Origin: Linyphia triangularis
Lineage: Eukaryota; Arthropoda; Arachnida; Araneae; Linyphiidae
Direction of reading: 5' to 3'
DNA: 64,000 nucleotides
Assembly (NCBI GenBank): GCA_963978545.1
Contig: OZ021729.1
Location: forward strand, 10,396,001-10,460,000
Under the pieces are notes generated by a model. It saw only the letters and a list, made by a program, of their open reading frames with translations, made no database searches and was not told the DNA's origin. The stretch's first letter is position 1. The number at the start of each line of letters is the position of its first letter. The position numbers and the translations under genes are program-made. Below are positions 56,541-64,000 of this stretch, in pieces.

Positions 56541-59500
56541 TTACGTCTTCTTTTTTAACTTTTCCAAGCATTCTCCACTAATCTCCCCTTCAACTTTTTC
56601 GATTCCTTTTTGGAATATTTCTATTAAACATTCCTAAAAAGAAAGAAGGAAAAAAAAGGGGGGAAAAACATATTTAGAGTTAAGTTAATATATATATTAA
56701 TTGTTAAGTACTCTCTATAAAATGCACGTAATGTTTGAGAATTTTTAATCATGGCACTACTGAATTAACACTAGAAAGACGGGAGCTTAGTATATACCTA
56801 TATTGCCTGAAAGCAGTCAAAATGACTGCATTGTGAAAAAATAACTAATTCGCAAAGAAATTTGTTTAACAGTAATTTCTAATATATTTTATATCACTTA
56901 CAGTCATATAAAAAGTTATTAATAAGTATTAACAATAAAAAAAATGTATTTCAGTTCGAAAAAAAAAAAAAAAATTATACATTATCTGGACATTTTAGCC
57001 GTATCGATTACAGTATGATATCATACACTCAGTGATCCTCCTTCCCATCTGAATTACGTTACAGCGCGTTCAAAGGGAACAAAGCGCGTGGCCAGGCCTG
57101 GCATAAAGATTCGAATAACAGGTACGAATAACAATAACAATAACTTTAGTTATTGAACAACTGCAACTTATCAAGTATATGTCGAAATCGACAATTTATC
57201 ATGAACTTGTATGTTATCATGTTATTCCAATCCAGAGCCGAACTGGTTTTTTCCAAGCAGTCAAAATGACTGCTTTTCGGCAATATAGGTATAACACACA
57301 TATATATACCGGAAATAAAGGAGGGGGGCAACAACAATGATTAATTAACCCATTTATATGTTGTAGAAAAAGTCACAAAATTATAAGAAGCTGTGTCATT
57401 ATTTAAATAATTTTTTTTTTTTAATTGAAATTCAAAAGCAGTCAAAATGACTTGCTTAGGCAATCTAGTGTTAATTTGTTCGTATCTAATAGTATGTGTT
57501 TACGTTGGTAATTAAATGGTTGTGTATATAAATATTTTATTGTTATATTTATTCATTTCAGTATATCTAAAATCTAATTTCCCAAAAGATTCTGTATTAG
57601 CACTATGTATGTTGCTTAGACTTGCTCGCTTATTCCCCAGACCAGGATTCTTCTCTCTTCGACTTCAAACTTTGTACTTTTATTGATGGGGTCACTTATA
57701 GAGCTTGGTTTATAGTCAGACTTATAGGACTTTGATCGACCTGAAAATTAGCGTTGAGTTTGACATATTGGTCATCCCTACAGACGTTCTCATCATGAAG
57801 GTGGTGATTTGCAAATAACTAATTAGTGCATAGCAAACCCATTTGTAATGTGGTTACATAAATGGCTGGTCATGTCTTTTTAATCCCCTTTATTATAATG
57901 AGTCTATTTATCAACAAAGTTTTATTTTTATAGGGTATGTTTTGGTGAACCCTGCATTTGTGGTATTTGTAGTTAATACCGTACGAGTTGTCATAGACTT
58001 CAGGTCGATCTTTGGTATCAGAAGTCATCCAGATGAGACTTCTCATCTAACGTATCTCACTCAATTTTATACTAAACTTCAACTTAACTAGACATCACTT
58101 AGACGGTAGATCGTCACAGTGCTCTTAAGTATTTAATCCATTTTGGCGGCGTGAAAGCATAATGTTCGCCAAACCACAACCCTGTAGAGAACAAAAGGCT
58201 ATAAGGTTTGGCGAGAATTATGTCTTCACTCCGCCAAAATGGATTAAATACCTATGAGCACTGTCACGATTTATCGTCTAAGTGATGTCTAGTTAAGTTG
58301 AAGTTTAGTATAGACGATAGATCTTCACATGCTCATAGGCAATTAATCCATTTTGGCGGAGTGAAGACATAATTCTCGCCAAACCTTATAGCTTTTTGTT
58401 CTCTACAGGGTTGTGGTTTGGCGAACATTATGCTTTCACGCCGCCAAAATAGATTAAATACCTATGAGCACTGTGACGATCTACCGTCTAGTCATGTCAA
58501 GTTAAGTTGAAGTTTAGTATAGCATTTGTAGTTTTTGCTGACCGTTTACCAGATTAGTCAGATTTAGACTAAACTACACCTTTGTAGAAAAATAATATTT
58601 CATAATTAGGCTTTCCATGAGCTTTCGCTCGCACGCACTTTAGATTTCATACTTTAATATAAATTTTATGATTTATTGCTTTATGGAAACACTGTTTAAC
58701 GAAATTCTTACCATCACGGCTTTCTTTTCCTCGTCGCTTTTTTCGCTCATCCAAGCCTTAAATTCTTCCTAAATATATGGAACATATTATCAGTCGTCAG
58801 TATGAATTAAATCGAATTTTTTGTTTAATTTTTTTTTTACAAAATCGTAATGCTAGTAGTAATAAACGAGGTTAGAAATACTAACACAAACTTTATGGAG
58901 GTTACTACTTATATTGTTAAGTGGCCTTACCTCTTTCGCCTGTACTTCTGATTTATCGGTCCATTGGAATCGACCAAGCTGAAAATGCATAAAGAAAATA
59001 CCGCATTAGAATATTCTGGTAATCTTTAGATGGATGCTTGAAATCAGCGTTTAACACAGAACCTTCACTTACTCGCAGGTGTAGAAATCTCATTTTATGT
59101 GTGTATGGCAATGATTTCTATCTACAACTTTCGGATTGGTTATGAACGGTTTCTGTTCTGCAAGCAGATGAAGCCAATTGAATACAACCCTTTATAATGC
59201 TATGTAATAGGTTGCCCTTAGTTGCGAACTTATTTTAACTAGTTTGGGAGAAGTTGCTGTTGTAGATCCTTATAGTGATTGCTAAGCCTTCTCCTTCTTG
59301 TCAGTAGCCACGTATTCATTATTCAGAAGTTGTAGATCAGCGGTTTGTGGGAATTGAAGAAGGCATAACAACTGATTAAAAATGTTGCTTAAATCAAACA
59401 TACAATAGAGTTGTTAAACTTTAAACGATTCGTAATGACTAAAATTTAACCATGTGAAATTATTATTTTCAAAAAAACAATCAGTGTCACAAACGAATCT

Positions 59501-62500
59501 ACATGCATTATTATGATGAAATCCATATGTCTATCTCAAAATTTTTACTTAGATAACCTGTGCTAAATGCCAGTGGTATAACGAAAGCAATAACAAGAAA
59601 ATTTCAATATAAATGAAACTTGAATCCCATGCAACTACATCTATATCTATTAAGAAACATTTTTACTATTGCTGACAAGTCTCTTTTCTGATGCCCGCAT
59701 TTTACACTACATTTCTTACGGGGAAACTCCCGAATTCAGCCACACTGCGAACACTATGGCTACGCGAAACGGTTTGCCACTTAGTCAATTGGCCAAATCA
59801 TTTGGATCAAACACTCAAATATACAATAAATAAAAGAAAATATTATAACATTCAAATATCCGAATATTATGGAAGTATTTATGTTTGGCTTTAGGCAAAA
59901 TTAACTAGTTATTTAGCATGAGGCGTAAATGTAAAAATTTATGTTAATGCAAAAAAAAAAAAAAAAAAACCTTTGATTGATGGATTACATCTTACATAGT
60001 AGAGCTTGAGATATGCTACCACTAATTCATCAGCGTTTTCTTTAGCATTGGTTCATTCGAGAAATAACTGCTATTTAGAAAATAGCCGTTATTTTGAAAA
60101 TAACTTTTATTTAGAAAATAACTGTTATTTAGAAAATAACTGTTATTTAGAAAATAACTGTTATTTAGAAAATAACTGCTAATTAAAAAAGTAACGTATT
60201 TTTTATTTTTGAATATTCTAGTGTCAAGTAATTATTGAGAACATCGGGCATTAGGAAATGTTGAGTGTACTTTTGGCGATACAACAGAGTAGGTGAAATA
60301 AAAGATTGCATAAATTTTGTTTTACTAAAAGAATATGTTATACTTATTATTGAAAATTGGTTTGCATAGAATTGTGAACTGTATGTGTAAAACAGTAGTA
60401 CGTTGCACCACTTTTTTGGTAGAACCATATTGAGTTATTTTGCCAGTGACTTGATTTTCTGTCATTTCTTTAGTATTAATGAGTTCAACTTAGAACAGAA
60501 AATGTTAACACACTATTTTAAAATTATAGGAATACAAATTCACTTAAAGATAACCTAAAGGCTTAAAAAATATAAAAATTCACTTCTTTTTTATTATATG
60601 AGGTTTAACGACATAATTCTGTGTTAAACGTTTCAATGTAATTTATTGTTTTCATGTTTCATGAATTTTATCAACAACCGCGGTATATGTAAAAAAAGGT
60701 TAAATAAATGTCTTATTGCAAGTACTTACGTCATATTCATCATTGCATGGCACTTCCCCATTTTCAATGGTTTCTAAACGTTTTAAATAAAAAAAAAGTG
60801 TGCTTTCGTTAAAATATTATTCATACAGGCACCATAAAAACTTAACTCTAAAACGTGTTCTTAAAATATTCATTAGAAAAACAATTGTAACTCATAAATT
60901 AGTTGTTTGATGAGTCAAAGATAATCTTATAGCAACACAAAGCTTACTATTAATGCATCTGAGATATAATATAAAATCTGTAATTGAGTTTGCACAAAAA
61001 CGTTCTAAATCATACTTTTAGACGTACCATTGTTTGAATGGAACATACAGAGACATTTTGAATAACGACTCTTTACTTTAACCAGGTGAATGCTATTACA
61101 AATTTAAAAAGTTTAATTGAACTAATCAAACCATAGGTAATTTGCTTTTCGGTGATGATTCAATTGCTTTATTGTTTTCTCAAAATATTCTTGATAGCAT
61201 GCAGTATAACTGCTTGTCAACTGAAGATATATTTTTTCGAAAAAAAAAAGTCAAAATATTAAGCGTTTACCTTATGTCACGGATAATTTATTTTTTAGTG
61301 TTGTGGTTTAAAAATACAATTGATATTTTTAAAAGAAAACTTGAATATTTAACCATTTGAAAGAATACTGGAACTTTTGTAAAGTTTAGACTTTATGTCT
61401 GAAATATGTATTTTCTCATTAATAAGTCAAAATTACCTTTCAAGTTTAATAAATATATAACAAAAATTAATAAATATTTGATTATTTTTATGCGTATGTC
61501 ATCACCAGCTTTGAGGAGATATTAGCCATTAATATATCATATAACGTTCACGTCCTTGTCAATAACCAATATCCTAATTAGTTGAAGAGCTATCCCATGC
61601 CATTGTGGCATCAATCATATTAATTTGGTAAATATTGCATGCAATTCTTAAATTCTCCTTCTAATAGACTAAAAGGCGACTGCAATTTTTGGACCCCATC
61701 GAACATCATTCTGAATTTTTTATAGAAATTAGAGAAAAGTGAGTAGATTACGAATCCAATGGTCTGCCGTGGCAAAAATGGCCAAAACTGGGCAAAAATA
61801 GACTTTTAATAAGTTGAACTAAATCCAATTGCCAAATGCTCCATAACTTGCCAAATAATGAGCATTTTTTTTTTATTTGGTAACCCTCACTCTTTAATTT
61901 TCAATTAAGAAAGTTGCAGACGATTCGGATATCTGGCGACGGTCTACTTGCATCTATTAAAAGGGAGCCAAGTAGGCAAAAAATATTACTTCACTTATGA
62001 CGTAACTGATGTCGCCAATTTGGCTTACTTTTAAAAGATATAAGTTTTCCAAGCCAAAGATCAGAAATTGTTTGCCCTTTTTCTCATTGAAAATCAAAAT
62101 GAAGTGGGTTGCTAGACGAATAAGCTTGTTCTATTTTTGGCAAGTTATGACATATTTGGCAATCGGATTTTAATTCAACTCATTCCAAGTCGATTATTGA
62201 TCAGTTTCGGCCATTTTTGCCACGGCAGACCAGTGGATTCCTAATCTACTCACTTTTCTCCAATTTCTATAAAAAATTCAGAATGATGTTCTATAGGGTC
62301 CAAAAATTGCAATCGCCTCTCGGACTATTATTTAAGAAATTTTTTCACTCATGCAAGTTTAACGAGTATGGGCTCGATTAGCTGTCACAATAAAAAAATA
62401 AATAAAATAAACATTCCCAGAGGAATTAAACACCATACCTTTGATGGCGGCCTTTATTTTTTCACCATCCGCTTTGCATTCTTCCTCCTGAGCTGAGATA

Positions 62501-62553
62501 TATTGATGGAACAATACACAGACCACCACCAGAGTGAGTTGAACCTTGTTCAT
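56541..62553 (-). CDS. SP5: small secreted four-cysteine protein, five exons
   Basis: Minus-strand exons are 62553-62439, 60773-60730, 58978-58931, 58768-58712 and 56633-56541. They give 357 bases, or 118 residues, the shortest intact copy. Phases are 1, 0, 0, 0. The signal peptide (MNKVQLTLVVVCVLF core) ends near ISAQ. Cys are at residues 26, 48, 90 and 110, spaced 21, 41 and 19 apart. Exon 3 opens LGRFQW, exon 4 opens EEFKAW, and exon 5 carries IEKVEG and ends in a Lys run and Thr. The chain is highly charged and probably helical, with two possible disulfides. An intact TATAAAAA is at 62,637-62,644. An in-frame upstream ATG (62,595) could extend the N-terminus by 14 residues, as in SP4. It is the most compact copy, with all splice sites intact. 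Function unknown. Confidence 0.9.
56769..57470. mobile_element. piggyBac-like MITE (702 bp), SP5 intron 4
   Basis: Flanked by TTAA (56,765-56,768 and 57,471-57,474). The ends are CACTAGAAAGACGGG and, inverted, CACTAGATTGCCTAAG, resembling the CCCTAGAAAG style of piggyBac ends. The palindromic word GCAGTCAAAATGACTGC occurs at 56,813 and 57,257, with a variant at 57,438. No transposase. Confidence 0.88.
58070..58310. mobile_element. MITE-A copy 4 (241 bp), SP5 intron 4
   Basis: Full palindromic copy, flanked by TA, directly followed by copy 5. Confidence 0.92.
58313..58519. mobile_element. MITE-A copy 5, left end truncated
   Basis: Starts at GACGATAG, so about 33 terminal bases are missing, and runs to a normal right end and TA. 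The arms are more diverged than those of copy 4 and resemble copy 2. With copy 4 it forms a head-to-tail pair that shares a TA. Confidence 0.88.
60062..60183. repeat. AATAACTGTTATTT minisatellite, SP5 intron 2
   Basis: About six to seven units of TAGAAAATAACTGTTATT, period 18-19 bases. Confidence 0.92.
61665..62327. mobile_element. MITE-B copy 5, SP5 intron 1
   Basis: Full-length 660-bp palindromic MITE, with TA at both borders. It ends about 110 bases from the exon 1 donor. Confidence 0.9.
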
Positions 62554-62636
62554 CTTTAGAGAATTTCCTGGTCCCTTAGTTGCCGATGCTAACATTGTTG
62601 AGGAATGATCTTATGTTCCTTTAAAAACTACCAGGA

Positions 62637-62644
62637 TTTTTATA
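62637..62644 (-). promoter_or_regulatory. SP5 TATA box
   Basis: TATAAAAA on the minus strand, 84 bases upstream of the preferred ATG. A transcription start about 30 bases on would place the upstream ATG at 62,595 inside the transcript. Confidence 0.7.
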
Positions 62645-64000
62645 CTGGAATATCCTATGAATGGTGTCATGCATTGCAGTGGATCAAGTCAAGGAAGTTA
62701 TTTTTGTCGGACAATTGAAATTACACAAAAAACGCTTCATCCACGAAATGTTTTCAGTATTGAAGTAATCAAGGACACGAACCATGCTTCTGTGGGTTCA
62801 AACTGATCAAATAAGGTTTGTTATGTGAGGGCTACGCCTTTCACATGGAAATGAACTGATTGTTCTATTTTCGGAGTACGGGTTAATAATGCTGTTTTTT
62901 CCTTTCGTTTATGCAATCCTTTATTTTTTTTCTTCTTGAACTACATCGCATGTTCAGTTTTGCAGTGTGTAATCTGATGGTAACGTTTTCACCAACTGTT
63001 GATTGAAAATATTCAATGTGCTTGCATGGTATTAAAATCTCGTGCTGCATACTAAAGCAACTCTTTTTATCTAAATTGAATTCATGTTTTTAGTTCCTGG
63101 TAACCTCCCCATCCATTTATCCTAGAGCTCATTTTTAGTTCTAGTAAATTTGGCAACAGTAAAGGTCGAACAAGTATGTCACACATGATGCATTGCTTTT
63201 TTTTTTTTTGTCTCTTTGGTAATAATGTTTTAATATTAAAATTTACTACACTTAAATTAAATTTAGAAAAATGAGAATTAGAGTTTAATTTTTAAAAGTG
63301 TAATGTTTTTACTTTAAATTATCCTGTATATAATATAGAATAAAGAAAATTTTGCCATCAGCAAAAAAAAATCCTTTTTTGTTTTGAAATTCTAAAAGTT
63401 ATATAATGTCCCGAGTTCAAAAAGTAGTATAGAAAAAATGACTGTGTGACCGTGTGTCTGTGGTCAGCATAACTCCCGAACGGATTAACCAACGATGTTT
63501 AACTTTTGTGTACAGGTAAGTGATTACCACGATACCTGTCATTAATGTTTTCGTCAAAATAACGCATGCGCCAATAAAAAAGATTCCGAAATACGCCAGC
63601 AATCAATTTTATCATTTATTTATTAAAACAATTTTGATAACAGGAAAGATTTTCTTTAATGATCGGTTAAATGCTGTTTCAGAGAAATTGGATGACGGCA
63701 AGTTGGTTTGTTAATATTCCGATAAAGCGACCTTTTAATGACAGTGAAATCTTCCAAAATTCAATTTATTGTAATGAGATCGACATCGAATCTATATGCC
63801 AAGTTTCAGCCTGATTGGATGACGGCAAGAGATTAATTAGGCCTAGATTTACCCGCCTTCGATATACACACCCACACACATACACACAAAATAGAAGTTT
63901 GTATAAAGGATTTAAAAATAGTTATTTATGCAACTATTGGAGAAAGTAAAACTGTTTCAAACTAGGTAAAACGCTTATTTGAGGAGTGCGATAGCACAAA
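62645..64000. other. SP5 upstream region
   Basis: No gene is seen. The first 300 bases match the upstream regions of SP2, SP3 and SP4 (words such as CTACGCCTTTCACATGGAAATGAA), so the promoter was duplicated with the gene. A third copy of the first half of repeat E/F lies at about 63,300-63,600 (TCAGCATAACTCCCGAACGG). A further block, near 63,770-63,890, ends in a (CA)n-like run. Confidence 0.6.

Overview
The window is nuclear DNA from an arthropod. It is strongly A+T-rich, has long introns, and is full of short non-autonomous transposons, tRNA-derived SINEs, solo LTRs and Helitrons. A chelicerate, perhaps a spider, is my guess from the overall look; nothing in the sequence proves the species. 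There is no bacterial-type gene organisation.

The real genes form one tandem cluster on the minus strand. Five copies of one five-exon gene, called SP1 to SP5 here, run from right to left: SP5 (62,553-56,541), SP4 (48,765-39,025), SP3 (37,369-26,094, broken), SP2 (22,151-11,631) and SP1 (8,568-1,055). The intact copies encode small secreted proteins of 118-130 residues. Each has a cleavable signal peptide, a charged and probably helical mature chain, and four conserved cysteines (five in SP1). Intron phases are the same in the four intact genes: phase 1, then 0, 0, 0. TATA boxes and AATAAA signals sit where expected. I do not recognise the family, so no function is claimed. SP2 and SP3 are sisters, and SP4 and SP5 pair together; SP1 is the outlier. 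SP3 is a pseudogene: exon 1 has a one-base deletion, and exons 3 and 4 are gone, with a solo LTR and a Helitron in their place.

The rest is repeats. By position: 1-11 kb holds SP1 with a palindromic MITE, two SINE types and an AT microsatellite. 11-22 kb is SP2, with a 2.1-kb Tc1-type foldback element, two 660-bp palindromic MITEs, a solo LTR, a deleted Tc1 element and a piggyBac-like MITE. 22-37 kb holds a Helitron, a 30-bp minisatellite and the SP3 remains. 37-49 kb is SP4, with a solo LTR, a hAT MITE with a perfect 8-bp duplication, a 12-copy 49-bp minisatellite, and pogo-, hAT- and TTAA-type MITEs. 49-56 kb is a deeply nested repeat zone: a Tc1 transposase relic split by a SINE and a hAT MITE, and a decayed transposase-like gene split by a MITE. 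56-64 kb is SP5 and its upstream region.

The tandem gene copies act as empty-site controls for one another. Comparing matching introns lets many insertions be placed to the base, and shows which came before or after particular duplications.
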